From assembly GCA_035550795.1 (NCBI GenBank), contig DASZOL010000050.1:40722-104721 (forward strand): a DNA stretch of 64,000 nt, read 5' to 3'. The position numbers and the translations under genes were made by a program. This DNA comes from DASRDR01 sp035550795 (GTDB lineage Bacteria; Methylomirabilota; Methylomirabilia; Rokubacteriales; DASRDR01). Shown piece by piece: positions 16,709-24,812 of this stretch; the stretch's first letter is position 1, and each line of letters starts with the position of its first letter. The notes beneath the pieces were generated by a model. The model made no database searches. It was given only the letters and a program-made list of their open reading frames with translations, and was not told where the DNA came from.

Positions 16709-17758
16709 ATGACAGCGCCTCACGAGGCCCGTCCGCTCGACACGCTCGGCCGCCCGCTCCGGAACCTCCGCGTCTCGGTGACGGACCGCTGCAACCTCCG
16801 CTGCCAGTACTGCATGCCGGAGGAGGAGTACGCGTGGCTTCGCCGGGCCGACCTCCTGACGTTCGAGGAGATCCAGCGGCTGGCCGAGATCTTCACGGAC
16901 CTGGGAGTCGACAAGGTACGGCTGACCGGCGGCGAGCCGCTGCTCCGCCGGGATCTGCCCGACCTCGTCCGTCTGCTCGCGGCCCTCCCGGCCGTCCGCG
17001 ACCTCGCGATGACGAGCAACGGCGTGCTTCTCGCCGGCCAGGCGGTGGCGCTCCGGTCGGCCGGTCTTCACCGCGTCACGGTGAGCCTGGACACTCTCCG
17101 CCCGGAACGCTTCCGAGCGCTCACGCGGCGCAACGACCATCCTGCCGTCCTCCGCGGAATCGAGGCCGTCCGGGCCGCCGGGTTCCCGGCGCTCAAGCTC
17201 GACACGGTCGTGATCCGAGGAGTCAACGAGGACGAGCTGATCGATCTCGTGGAGTTCGCCCGCGGCATCGATGCCGAGGTGCGCTTCATCGAGTACATGG
17301 ACGTGGGGGGCGCCACTCAGTGGTCGCGGGAGCAGGTGGTCTCCCGGGCCGAGATCCTCGACCGCCTCTTGGCGCGGTACGGGCCCATCGAGCCGATCCG
17401 TGAGGAGACGTCGGCCCCCGCCGAGCGGTTCCGCCTCTCAGACGGCACGTCGTTCGGCATCATCGCCTCCACGACGACGCCGTTTTGCCGGACGTGCGAC
17501 CGGAGCCGGCTCACGGCGGACGGAACCTGGTATCTGTGTCTCTACGCCCAAAGGGGTATCGACCTTCGGACGCCGCTCCGCGACGGCGCGTCGCGCGACG
17601 AGCTCCGGAGCATCATCTCGGGCGGCTGGACACGTCGCCGGGACCGGGGGGCGGAGGAGCGGAAGGACCTCGAGGCCATCGGTCATCGGGGCGTGCTGGT
17701 CCAGATCGAAGGGCTGCGGCAGGATCCTCGTCTCGAGATGCACACGCGGGGCGGCTGA
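16709..17758 (+). CDS. moaA: GTP 3',8-cyclase MoaA (molybdenum cofactor biosynthesis)
   Basis: This 349-aa radical-SAM enzyme catalyses the first step of molybdopterin synthesis, converting GTP to 3',8-cyclo-GTP for MoaC. The SAM cluster cysteines C28, C32 and C35 lie in DRCNLRCQYC and the SAM-binding GGEP at 74-77. The second substrate-binding cluster uses C260, C263 and C277 (FCRTCDRSRL then YLCLYA). The C-terminal double glycine (HTRGG), needed for catalysis in this family, is present. GGAGG precedes the ATG by four bases. No other moa/mog/moe genes are within view, so the pathway is split across the genome. Confidence 0.96.
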   Translation: MTAPHEARPLDTLGRPLRNLRVSVTDRCNLRCQYCMPEEEYAWLRRADLLTFEEIQRLAEIFTDLGVDKVRLTGGEPLLRRDLPDLVRLLAALPAVRDLAMTSNGVLLAGQAVALRSAGLHRVTVSLDTLRPERFRALTRRNDHPAVLRGIEAVRAAGFPALKLDTVVIRGVNEDELIDLVEFARGIDAEVRFIEYMDVGGATQWSREQVVSRAEILDRLLARYGPIEPIREETSAPAERFRLSDGTSFGIIASTTTPFCRTCDRSRLTADGTWYLCLYAQRGIDLRTPLRDGASRDELRSIISGGWTRRRDRGAEERKDLEAIGHRGVLVQIEGLRQDPRLEMHTRGG

Positions 17759-17790
17759 GCCTCCGCGCGGGTCGCCACGGCGTCCGATCA

Positions 17791-17807
17791 CACCGGCTCC
17801 ACCGGTG
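17791..17807 (+). terminator. Hairpin downstream of moaA
   Basis: CACCGG (17791-17796) and CCGGTG (17802-17807) flank a five-base loop about 33 bases after the moaA stop. No T-run follows, so this is only a possible transcript end. Confidence 0.3.
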
Positions 17808-17841
17808 CGGGCCAGTCACCGCCGGCCCGCCGCGGTCGCCC

Positions 17842-17870
17842 TTGACGCTCTGTGGGAGGCTCGTTAGGCT
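17842..17870 (+). promoter_or_regulatory. Promoter-like -35/-10 abutting the O-antigen-ligase-like gene
   Basis: TTGACG (17842-17847) is followed by 17 bases and TAGGCT (17865-17870). Nine bases then reach the GTG at 17880. The only ribosome-site-like run (GGGAGG) lies upstream of the predicted transcription start, so the message would be leaderless. Confidence 0.5.
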
Positions 17871-17879
17871 CCTGGCATC

Positions 17880-19226
17880 GTGCGCCTGACCCGATCCTCC
17901 TTGCCGTATCTGGCGTTCTCGGCGTACGCGGCGGTCTCACTCCTGATGGTGAGCGATCCGCGACGGCCGCTGCTCGCGCTGCCGCTCTCGGGCAAGATCC
18001 AGCTGAGCGAGTTCCTGTTCCCCATGGCTCTGGCGGTGTGGCTCGCCACCGGAGCGCGGGGAGTCGCCGGCGCGCTGCGGTCGGCCGGCGTGCCAGCGGG
18101 CCTGTGGGCTGCCGCGAACGTCGTCGTCGCGGCGGCCGCGGTGGTGTCGGGGCCCGCCTGGCGCGAGGCGCTCGCCTTCGTCTACCTGGGCGCGGTGCTC
18201 GTGTGGGGGGCCGCCCTCCTGGCCGAACCGGTGACTCTTCGCGCGTTCAGCCGGTGGTGGGCCGTTGCCGTGGGGGCCGTCGTGGTTGCGGGACTCCTGG
18301 GCGGCCTGGTCGCCACGCTGTCCGATCAGGTGAACTATCTCGTCTACCGCGGAACGGACATGTACCTCTTCGGGAGCCGCGTGTTCCGGGTGCGATCGAC
18401 GCTCACGCCGACGACGAAGCTGCTCGCGACGCTGCTCATCCTCGCGCTCCCCGTCGTGTTCGCGTTGCGTCGTCACGGAACGTCGCGCGAGCGGAAGCTG
18501 GGCGGCTGGCTCCTGGCCCTGATGACGCTCTGCGAGCTCCTGACCTACTCACGGCAGATCCTCGAGTATCTCGGCCTGCTTGGTTTGCTCGCGTGGCTCG
18601 AAGGGCGCCGCCGGCGCCCGATGCTCGCTGTGGCGCTCGCCGTCGCGTACCTCGTCGGCTTCCTGGCCGTGATGGGCCTGTCGACCTGGCGGATCACCGA
18701 CCGGCACCTCGTCCGGACGGCCGACCTGACGCGGACCCTGACGGACAACCACTACTACTCGACGATCCCCGAGACCGGCGTGCAGACGGTCGACCTCCGG
18801 GTCGAGTACGTCCACGACAACTACTACGTCCTGAAGTGGATTGGATGGAAGGGGTTTCTCCAGCGGCCGCTGGTGGGCTGGGGACCCGACACGTGGCCGA
18901 CGGTTGCTGCGTGGGCGAAGCGCGCGGGGCACGCCCCGGCCGGGGTCCGGTTCGAGTCGGCGCAGAGCGAGCCGTTCACGATCGCCGCGGAGATGGGCCT
19001 GGTGGGACTCGGCGCGTGGATCGTCTTCTGGGCGCTGTGCTTCCGTGCGATCGGATGGCCGCCGGGCCAGGGTTTCGCGGCCACCCTGGGCCGCTACCAG
19101 ACGCTCGGCCTCGGCGCCGTGCTTCTCACCAGCATTCACCTCGACGTCATGCGGTTCCGTTTCCTGTGGATCGCACTGGCGCTGGGAATCGCCGCGGGGT
19201 CCTGCGCACGGCGGGAGGCCGCGTGA
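17880..19226 (+). CDS. O-antigen-ligase-like polytopic membrane protein (Wzy/WaaL superfamily)
   Basis: The 448-aa inner-membrane protein has about eleven hydrophobic segments. A long periplasmic loop falls between roughly residues 275 and 360 and contains RVEYVHDNYYVLKWIGWKG and GWGPDTWP, the region where the Wzy_C/O-antigen ligase superfamily carries its catalytic arginine and histidine residues. Members join a polyprenyl-linked glycan to lipid A or to itself, or transfer glycans to protein. No glycosyltransferase or flippase genes are adjacent, so the glycan is unknown. The stop overlaps the next gene's GTG by four bases, an odd partner for a reductase. Confidence 0.78.
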   Translation: MRLTRSSLPYLAFSAYAAVSLLMVSDPRRPLLALPLSGKIQLSEFLFPMALAVWLATGARGVAGALRSAGVPAGLWAAANVVVAAAAVVSGPAWREALAFVYLGAVLVWGAALLAEPVTLRAFSRWWAVAVGAVVVAGLLGGLVATLSDQVNYLVYRGTDMYLFGSRVFRVRSTLTPTTKLLATLLILALPVVFALRRHGTSRERKLGGWLLALMTLCELLTYSRQILEYLGLLGLLAWLEGRRRRPMLAVALAVAYLVGFLAVMGLSTWRITDRHLVRTADLTRTLTDNHYYSTIPETGVQTVDLRVEYVHDNYYVLKWIGWKGFLQRPLVGWGPDTWPTVAAWAKRAGHAPAGVRFESAQSEPFTIAAEMGLVGLGAWIVFWALCFRAIGWPPGQGFAATLGRYQTLGLGAVLLTSIHLDVMRFRFLWIALALGIAAGSCARREAA

Positions 19227-20296
19227 TCCCGCGCACTCACCGCCAGGTGCGGCTGGCGGCTCGGCCGGTCGGCTGCCCGAAGGAGAGTGACTTCCGGCTG
19301 GTCGAGTGCCCCGTCCCGGAGCCGGGGGCGGGAGCGATTCTCGTGCGGGTGATCTACCTCTCGCTCGATCCCTACATGCGGGGGCGGATGAGCGACGTTC
19401 GGTCCTACGTCCCGCCCGTCGCGATCGGCGACGTCATGGAAGGCGGCACGGTGGGCGAGGTGGTCCACTCGAACAATCCGGGATTCTCCGTCGGCGACAT
19501 CGTCGAGAGCCGCCTGGGCTGGCAGGAATACGCCGTGTCGGCCGGGAAGGGTGTCCGGAAGATCGACCCGACCGTCGCGCCGATCTCCACGGCCCTGGGC
19601 GTGCTGGGCATGCCGGGGCTCACGGCCTACTTCGGGCTGCTCGAGGTCGGCCAGCCGAAGCCCGGGGAGACGGTGGTTGTGTCAGCCGCGTCGGGCGCCG
19701 TCGGCGGCCTCGTCGGACAGATCGCGAAGCTCCAGGGCTGCCGGGCCGTCGGCCTGGCCGGGTCCAACGCCAAGGTGGACTACATCACCGGAGAGCTCGG
19801 CTACGATGCCGGGATCAACTACCGGACCGCGCCCGACCTCGACGCGGCGCTGCGCGCGACCTGCCCGGACGGCGTCGACGTCTACTTCGACAACGTGGGC
19901 GGCCGGATCACCGAGGCGGTGTCGCGCCACGTGAACGTCTTCGCACGCGTCGCGGTATGCGGTCTCATATCGCAGTACAACCTCGCCGAGCCCGAGCTCG
20001 CCCCGCGCAACGAGCGCTTCGTCCTCGTGAACCGGGTCCGGATCCAGGGGTTCATCGTCCTCGACTTCGCGGCGCGCTACAGGGAGGCCCTGAGGCAGCT
20101 GACCGAGTGGGTGCAGCAGGGCAAGCTCAAGTACCGTGAGGACATCGTGGACGGCTTGGAGCACGCCCCGGGTGGGCTCATCGGGCTTCTCCAGGGCAAG
20201 AACTTCGGGAAGATGCTCGTCCGGGTCGGGCCGTCGCCTGTGCGCGCCCGGGCCCCGGAGGCTCGCCCCGGCGGCTCGGGCGGCGGACCCCGATGA
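19223..20296 (+). CDS. NADP-dependent MDR oxidoreductase (CurA/leukotriene B4 dehydrogenase-like)
   Basis: The 357-aa medium-chain reductase lacks zinc ligands. It has YLSLDPYMRGRM near residues 49-60 and the NADPH-binding SAASGAVGGLVGQIAKLQGC near 153-172, followed by DVYFDNVGG. These identify the double-bond reductase branch that reduces alpha,beta-unsaturated ketones or aldehydes. GTG at 19223 is fixed by GGGAGG five bases upstream and overlaps the stop of the preceding gene (GTGA). The next gene's ATG in turn overlaps its TGA by four bases, so it heads a tightly coupled run. The last 25 residues are a proline/glycine-rich tail not usual in the family. Confidence 0.9.
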   Translation: MIPRTHRQVRLAARPVGCPKESDFRLVECPVPEPGAGAILVRVIYLSLDPYMRGRMSDVRSYVPPVAIGDVMEGGTVGEVVHSNNPGFSVGDIVESRLGWQEYAVSAGKGVRKIDPTVAPISTALGVLGMPGLTAYFGLLEVGQPKPGETVVVSAASGAVGGLVGQIAKLQGCRAVGLAGSNAKVDYITGELGYDAGINYRTAPDLDAALRATCPDGVDVYFDNVGGRITEAVSRHVNVFARVAVCGLISQYNLAEPELAPRNERFVLVNRVRIQGFIVLDFAARYREALRQLTEWVQQGKLKYREDIVDGLEHAPGGLIGLLQGKNFGKMLVRVGPSPVRARAPEARPGGSGGGPR

Positions 20297-21093
20297 TCAC
20301 GCGCCCGTTCGGCCCTACCGGCGTCCCCGTGGCCGTGGTCGGGCAGGGGACGTGGCGGATGGGGGAGGAGTCCGGGCGGCGGCGGGATGAGGTCGCGGCG
20401 CTCCGCCTTGGCATCGAGCTGGGAATGACCCACATCGACACTGCGGAGATGTACGGGGACGGGGGAGCCGAGCGGATCGTCGCCGACGCCATTCGCGGGC
20501 AGCGGGATCGCGTCTTCCTCGCGAGCAAGGTGCTCCCCTCCAATGCGTCCCACTCGGGCACGATCCGCGCGTGCGAGGCCTCGCTCCGGCGCCTCCGGAC
20601 CGACCACCTCGACCTCTACCTTGTTCACTGGTGGCCCGAGCGCCATCCGATCGAGGAGACCATGGGGGCGATGGCGGAGCTCGCCAATCGCGGGCTGACT
20701 CGGCTGGTCGGCGTCAGCAACTTCGACGTGCCACAGTGGCGCCGGGCTCAGGCCGCCGTCGGCGAGCGGCTGCTCGCGTGCAATCAGGTGCTCTACCATC
20801 TGCGGGACCGGGCGATCGAGGAGGACGTGCTGCCCCATTGTGAGCGGAAGCGCGCGGCCGTGGTCGGCTACACGCCGCTGGCGCGGGGCGGCTACATGCG
20901 GGGGGTGGTCGCCGACATCGCGCGGCGCCACGGGCGGACGCCGCGCCAGGTGGCGCTGAGCTTCCTCACGCGTCGCCCGTCGCTCTTCACGATTCCCAAG
21001 GCCACCGATCCGACGCACGTGCGTGAGAACGCGGGAGCGCTTGATTTCACGCTGACCCGCGAGGAGGTGCGGGCGATCGATGGCGCAGCCTGA
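20293..21093 (+). CDS. Aldo/keto reductase
   Basis: This 266-aa TIM-barrel NADPH reductase has the complete AKR catalytic tetrad: D49 and Y54 in HIDTAEMYGDGGAE, K79 in FLASKVLP and H112 in YLVHWW. The coenzyme-binding IPKATDPTHVRENAGAL block lies near the C-terminus. The carbonyl substrate is unknown. Its ATG overlaps the TGA of the MDR reductase gene by four bases, so the two reductases are probably made together and may act on successive groups of one compound. The GAGGAGGTG within its last codons could serve as the ribosome site for an upstream start of the next gene. Confidence 0.92.
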   Translation: MITRPFGPTGVPVAVVGQGTWRMGEESGRRRDEVAALRLGIELGMTHIDTAEMYGDGGAERIVADAIRGQRDRVFLASKVLPSNASHSGTIRACEASLRRLRTDHLDLYLVHWWPERHPIEETMGAMAELANRGLTRLVGVSNFDVPQWRRAQAAVGERLLACNQVLYHLRDRAIEEDVLPHCERKRAAVVGYTPLARGGYMRGVVADIARRHGRTPRQVALSFLTRRPSLFTIPKATDPTHVRENAGALDFTLTREEVRAIDGAA

Positions 21094-21232
21094 GGAGGGG
21101 CGTCCGCGCCGCCGCCGAGCGCCGGGACGGGGCGCGGTGCGGCGGGGATCGGCTCGCCGGGCGCACGGCACCCGGGGGCCCCGCCACGGCTCGCCGGCGG
21201 CCGCGCCGCCCCCGGCGCGGATGGAGCGCCCG

Positions 21233-22510
21233 GTGACGGCAGCCGCCGACGGGGCGGCGCTCGCAGAGGCGCGCCGTCTCGACGCGGCCGACCCCCTCGC
21301 GCGCTTCCGGCGGGAGTTTGTCGTCAGTGACTCGCGGCTCATCTACCTCGACGGCAACTCCCTGGGGCGGCTGCCTCGGCAGGCCGTGCCGCGGCTCCGC
21401 CAGGTGATCGAGCGCGAATGGGGGGGACGCCTGATCCGCGGGTGGGGCGAGGGGTGGTTCACCGCCAGCCAGCGTATCGGAGCCAAGCTCGCGGGCCTGG
21501 TCGGCGCCGCCCCGGGCGAGGTCGTCGTGTCTGACTCCACGAGCGTGAACCTGTTCAAGCTCGTGGTGGCGGCGCTCAGGGCCCGGCCCGGCCGACGGAC
21601 CGTGGTCACCGACGAGCTGAACTTTCCCACGGACGTCTACGCGCTGCAGGGCGCGGTCGAGCTCCTGGGTCAGGGCCATCGCCTCGCGGTCGTGCGCTCC
21701 GAGGATGGGCTCACGGTGTCCGAGGAATCGCTCGCCCGCGCGATCGACCGCGACACGGCCCTGGTGGCGCTCTCACACACGGCGTACAAGTCGGCCTTCG
21801 TCCATGACCTCGCCGGCGTCACCAGGCTGGCGCACCGCGCCGGCGCGCTCGCCCTCTGGGATCTCTCGCACTCGGTCGGGGCCATGCCGATCGAGCTCGC
21901 GGCGACCGGGGTGGACCTGGCGGTCGCCTGCACCTACAAGTACGTGAACGGGGGACCTGGAGCGCCGGCGTTCCTGTACGTCCGACACGACCTCCAGGAG
22001 ACGCTCTCGAATCCGGTCTGGGGGTGGTTCGGTCGTCGCGACCAGTTCGACATGGCGCCGGCCTACCACCCGGCGCCGGGAATCCTGCGCTTCCTGGTCG
22101 GGACGCCGCCCGTCCTGTCCCTCCTCGCGGTCGAGCCGGGCGTCGACCTTCTTCTCGAGGCGGGGATCGAGCGCGTCCGCGCGAAGTCCGTGGCCCAGAC
22201 CGAGTATCTCGTACGGCTCTGGGAGACGGTGCTCCGGCCCCTCGGGTTCGCCCTGAACTCGCCGCGCGACGCCGCGCGGCGCGGCTCGCACGTTTCGCTG
22301 GGGCATCCCGAGGCCCTGCGGATCGACAAGACGCTCATCGAGGAGATGGCGGTCCTGCCGGACTTCCGCTACCCGGACAACCTCCGCCTGGGGGTCGCCC
22401 CGCTCTACACTTCGTTTGCCGACCTCCACGAGGCCGTCGCGCGGATCTCGCGCGTCGTCCGAGAGCGCCGTTACGAGCGCTACTCGGTCGAGCGCCCGAC
22501 GATTACCTAG
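21233..22510 (+). CDS. kynU: Kynureninase (PLP, aminotransferase class V fold)
   Basis: The 425-aa enzyme cleaves kynurenine or 3-hydroxykynurenine to anthranilate or 3-hydroxyanthranilate plus alanine. Landmarks are IYLDGNSLG, RGWGEGWFTASQRIG, DSTSVNLFK, FPTDVYALQG, LWDLSHSVG with the PLP-contacting aspartate near 210, and ACTYKYVNGGPGAPAF with the Schiff-base lysine near 236. The C-terminal NPVWGWFGR and RFLVGTPPVLSL blocks are also kynureninase-specific. GTG at 21233 is chosen because GGAG lies six bases before it and the protein then matches family length. ATG at 21080 (with AGGAGG) or 21221 would add arginine/proline-rich residues. No dioxygenase or monooxygenase of tryptophan breakdown is nearby. 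Confidence 0.9.
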   Translation: MTAAADGAALAEARRLDAADPLARFRREFVVSDSRLIYLDGNSLGRLPRQAVPRLRQVIEREWGGRLIRGWGEGWFTASQRIGAKLAGLVGAAPGEVVVSDSTSVNLFKLVVAALRARPGRRTVVTDELNFPTDVYALQGAVELLGQGHRLAVVRSEDGLTVSEESLARAIDRDTALVALSHTAYKSAFVHDLAGVTRLAHRAGALALWDLSHSVGAMPIELAATGVDLAVACTYKYVNGGPGAPAFLYVRHDLQETLSNPVWGWFGRRDQFDMAPAYHPAPGILRFLVGTPPVLSLLAVEPGVDLLLEAGIERVRAKSVAQTEYLVRLWETVLRPLGFALNSPRDAARRGSHVSLGHPEALRIDKTLIEEMAVLPDFRYPDNLRLGVAPLYTSFADLHEAVARISRVVRERRYERYSVERPTIT

Positions 22511-22512
22511 TC

Positions 22513-23613
22513 ATGGGCATTCCGTACGACTTCCAGACCGACTGGACGCGCGTCGCGCAGCTGATCGTTCACGACGCGCTCCGCTTGGTGCCGGGCGAGC
22601 GCGTGCTGATCCACGCCGACCCTACCTACTTCCCCGCGCTGACCGAGGCGGTGCGCATCGAGGTCAACCGGGCCGGGGCGGTGGAGGTCGCGGTCCACAT
22701 GCTGCACCCGCCCGGCCTGGAACGGGTCCGCCGGGAGCTGCGGCGCCGGGAGAACGCCGCGGTCCGGGCGATGGAGGACCGAACGGTCGCGGCGCTCTTC
22801 GCCCTGTCCGACGTCTACATCTGGCTCCCGACAAGCTGGGCCTACAACGTCTGGCAGACCGAGGAGATCATCAAGACGTGGCCGGGGCGGGCGGTCCACT
22901 TCCACTGGATCATGGACGTGTCCATGGACGCCGGTCTCTTCCGGCGGCTGTCGGAGCTCTACGAGGCGGCGCTGTGGATGGACTACCCGGCGCTGACGGC
23001 GCACCAGCGGCGGGTGGCGAACGCGCTCCAGGACAGCGAGGTCGAGGTGACGGATCCGCGCGGGACCCGGCTCCGCTTCGAGCTGCGCGGGGCGCACTTC
23101 CACATCGGCAATGGCGACGCCTCGCGCGCGTTCGTCGACGGGTACGCCCGGCCGGGCAGCGCCCGGGACCGCGAGGTAGAGCTCCCCGCGGGGGCGATCC
23201 GGACGGTCGACGTCCAGGGGACCGAGGGAGTGCTCGTGACGCCGCCCGAGACCTGCGCCGGGCGTCAGGTCGGAAGCGTGCGCCTGGAGTTCCGGGAGAA
23301 CCGGATCACCCGGCTCACCAGCGAGCACCACGGCGCCTGGCTGGAGGCGGCCTGGCGGACCCAGTCCGGCGATCGCGATCGCTTCGGCGAGTTCAACGTG
23401 GGCGTCAACCCCAAGCTGGCCGTGCTCGCCGGGCTCCCGGTGATCCCGTACTACGGCTACGGGGCGGGGGTCATCCGGGTGAGCGTGGGGGACAACGCGG
23501 AGTCCGGCGGGCCGTACCGGTCGAGCTACCACCAGTGGTTCTTCCTGACCGACGCCACCGTGCGAGCCAACGGGCGCCCGGTTATCGAGCACGGCCGGCT
23601 GGTCGTGCCGTAG
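22513..23613 (+). CDS. M29-like aminopeptidase family protein
   Basis: This 366-aa protein resembles thermophilic M29 metallo-aminopeptidases (AmpS/leucyl aminopeptidase type). It has LVPGERVLIHADPTYFPALTEA near the N-terminus, the metal-region GEFNVGVNPKLAVLAG near 297-312 and a C-terminal YHQWFFLTDATVRANG. The standard metal ligands are only partly recognisable: the usual H-x-D motif near the end is replaced by the HQWFFLTD variant. It may therefore belong to the often non-peptidase 'leucyl aminopeptidase-like' branch. ATG at 22513 is two bases after the kynureninase stop, indicating co-translation. Confidence 0.75.
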   Translation: MGIPYDFQTDWTRVAQLIVHDALRLVPGERVLIHADPTYFPALTEAVRIEVNRAGAVEVAVHMLHPPGLERVRRELRRRENAAVRAMEDRTVAALFALSDVYIWLPTSWAYNVWQTEEIIKTWPGRAVHFHWIMDVSMDAGLFRRLSELYEAALWMDYPALTAHQRRVANALQDSEVEVTDPRGTRLRFELRGAHFHIGNGDASRAFVDGYARPGSARDREVELPAGAIRTVDVQGTEGVLVTPPETCAGRQVGSVRLEFRENRITRLTSEHHGAWLEAAWRTQSGDRDRFGEFNVGVNPKLAVLAGLPVIPYYGYGAGVIRVSVGDNAESGGPYRSSYHQWFFLTDATVRANGRPVIEHGRLVVP

Positions 23614-23642
23614 GAGTTGGCCACCAGGAGGGGATCGTAGCC

Positions 23643-24473
23643 ATGCTGAGAGCACCGCTGGCGGGACAGGTTGCGTGGGTGACGGGGTCGTCGCGGGGGC
23701 TCGGCCGCGTGATGGCCGAGCACCTGGGCCAGCTCGGGGCCGACCTGGTCGTCCACGGCACGACGCAGACGTCGGCGCGCGCGTTCGGCGAGGCCGACTC
23801 GCTCGACCAGGTGGCACGCGACGTCGCGACGCGCACGGGCCGGCGGGTCCTTGCCCTCGCGGCCGACCTGACGCGGCCCGAGGCGGTGCAGGCCGCGGCC
23901 ATCCGGATCCGCGCGGAGTACGGGCGCATCGACGTGCTGGTCAACAACGCAGGTGGCGACATCGGCCCGGCGGGGGCGACGGGACCCGGGGGCGGGCGAC
24001 CGCCGGTCAACGACGGGGTGTTCATCGCGCTGGAGGACCTCCGCGCCGTGATCGACCGGAACCTCCTCTCGTGCATCTACGCCTGCCGCGAGGTTGCGCC
24101 CGAGATGATCGAGCGCCGAGCCGGGCGGATCGTGACCCTCGGGAGCGTGGCCGGTCTGAGCGGCCGCGCGGAAGGCGTGATGTATGCGACAGCCAAGGCC
24201 GCCGTGCACGAGTACACGCGCTGCCTGGCCGTGCAGCTCCGGCCCTACAACGTCACGGTCAACTGCGTGGCGCCGGGCGGGACGATGACGCCCCGCTTCG
24301 TCGCGACGGGCCAGGCCCGGCCCGGCGTGGTCGAGCACGTGGGCACGCTCCAGGGCTACGGCCAGCCGGAGGACATCGCGCGCGCGGTGGAGTACTTCGT
24401 GACCGACGCCGGGCGCCATGTCTCCGGCCAGGTGCTGCGCGTCGACGGCGGCGAGCAGACCTGGCCCGCCTGA
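23643..24473 (+). CDS. Short-chain dehydrogenase/reductase
   Basis: The 276-aa NAD(P)-dependent SDR has the cofactor motif TGSSRGLG at 14-21, NNAG at 101-104, catalytic S168, Y181 and K185 (YATAK), and the C-terminal VSGQVLRVDGG. An insertion of about 20 residues rich in glycine and proline follows NNAG, lengthening the loop over the active site compared with plain FabG-type enzymes. AGGAGGGG lies ten bases before the ATG. It ends the run that starts at 19223. Downstream is a 340-base gap before a convergent gene. Confidence 0.92.
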   Translation: MLRAPLAGQVAWVTGSSRGLGRVMAEHLGQLGADLVVHGTTQTSARAFGEADSLDQVARDVATRTGRRVLALAADLTRPEAVQAAAIRIRAEYGRIDVLVNNAGGDIGPAGATGPGGGRPPVNDGVFIALEDLRAVIDRNLLSCIYACREVAPEMIERRAGRIVTLGSVAGLSGRAEGVMYATAKAAVHEYTRCLAVQLRPYNVTVNCVAPGGTMTPRFVATGQARPGVVEHVGTLQGYGQPEDIARAVEYFVTDAGRHVSGQVLRVDGGEQTWPA

Positions 24474-24812
24474 CGGGCCCGGCGCTCCCCCTTCCGATCC
24501 CGGCGTCGGTGCTCGTGCGGACCCGGCCGAATCATCCGGTCATTCGCGTAGGCGAATCGGGAGATCGCTCCACGACAACGGGGGCGCTACGTCGGAGAGT
24601 CCCGCCCAATGCGGTGCGCCAGGCGGCCCAGCATCCGCCGGACGGGACTCGCGGCCACGCGAACGCCGCCCAGACTCGTGCGGCAGCGAGCCTCGTCGCC
24701 CAGGCTTGTGACCCGGGTCTCAGGCGGCTCGAGCCTCAGGAGCCCGCTTTCCCGGCCCTGGCTCACCGCGTAACCGTTTTGCCCACGCTGGGTGCGGCGC
24801 CGGGGCGGCGCG
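24474..24812. other. Convergent intergenic region (340 bases)
   Basis: This stretch separates two convergent genes. It contains a perfect hairpin ATTCGC (24542-24547) / GCGAAT (24552-24557) with a GTAG loop, which could act as a bidirectional terminator although no T-tract follows, and a 10-bp palindrome GGCTCGAGCC at 24726-24735. A 59-codon open frame on the minus strand is listed separately. Nothing resembles tRNA or a known riboswitch. Confidence 0.5.
24587..24766 (-). CDS. Possible 59-aa orphan ORF
   Basis: A GTG-started frame of 59 codons ends at TAG. Codon third positions are mostly G or C, as in real genes here, but random GC-rich sequence can do the same. The product is basic (SPVRRMLGRLAHRIGRDSP at the C-terminus), with one cysteine and no signal peptide or membrane helix. 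No ribosome site is visible. I do not recognise it. It may be spurious. Confidence 0.2.
   Translation of the reverse strand: MSQGRESGLLRLEPPETRVTSLGDEARCRTSLGGVRVAASPVRRMLGRLAHRIGRDSPT

Noticed and set aside
21080..21232. Kynureninase starting at ATG 21080 with AGGAGG
   Set aside because: It would add 51 mostly Arg/Pro/Gly residues not expected in the family. GTG 21233 has its own GGAG site and family length. The earlier start cannot be fully excluded.
24542..24557. tRNA or riboswitch around the ATTCGC/GCGAAT hairpin
   Set aside because: Only a single stem is present, with no cloverleaf, anticodon arm or conserved loops.
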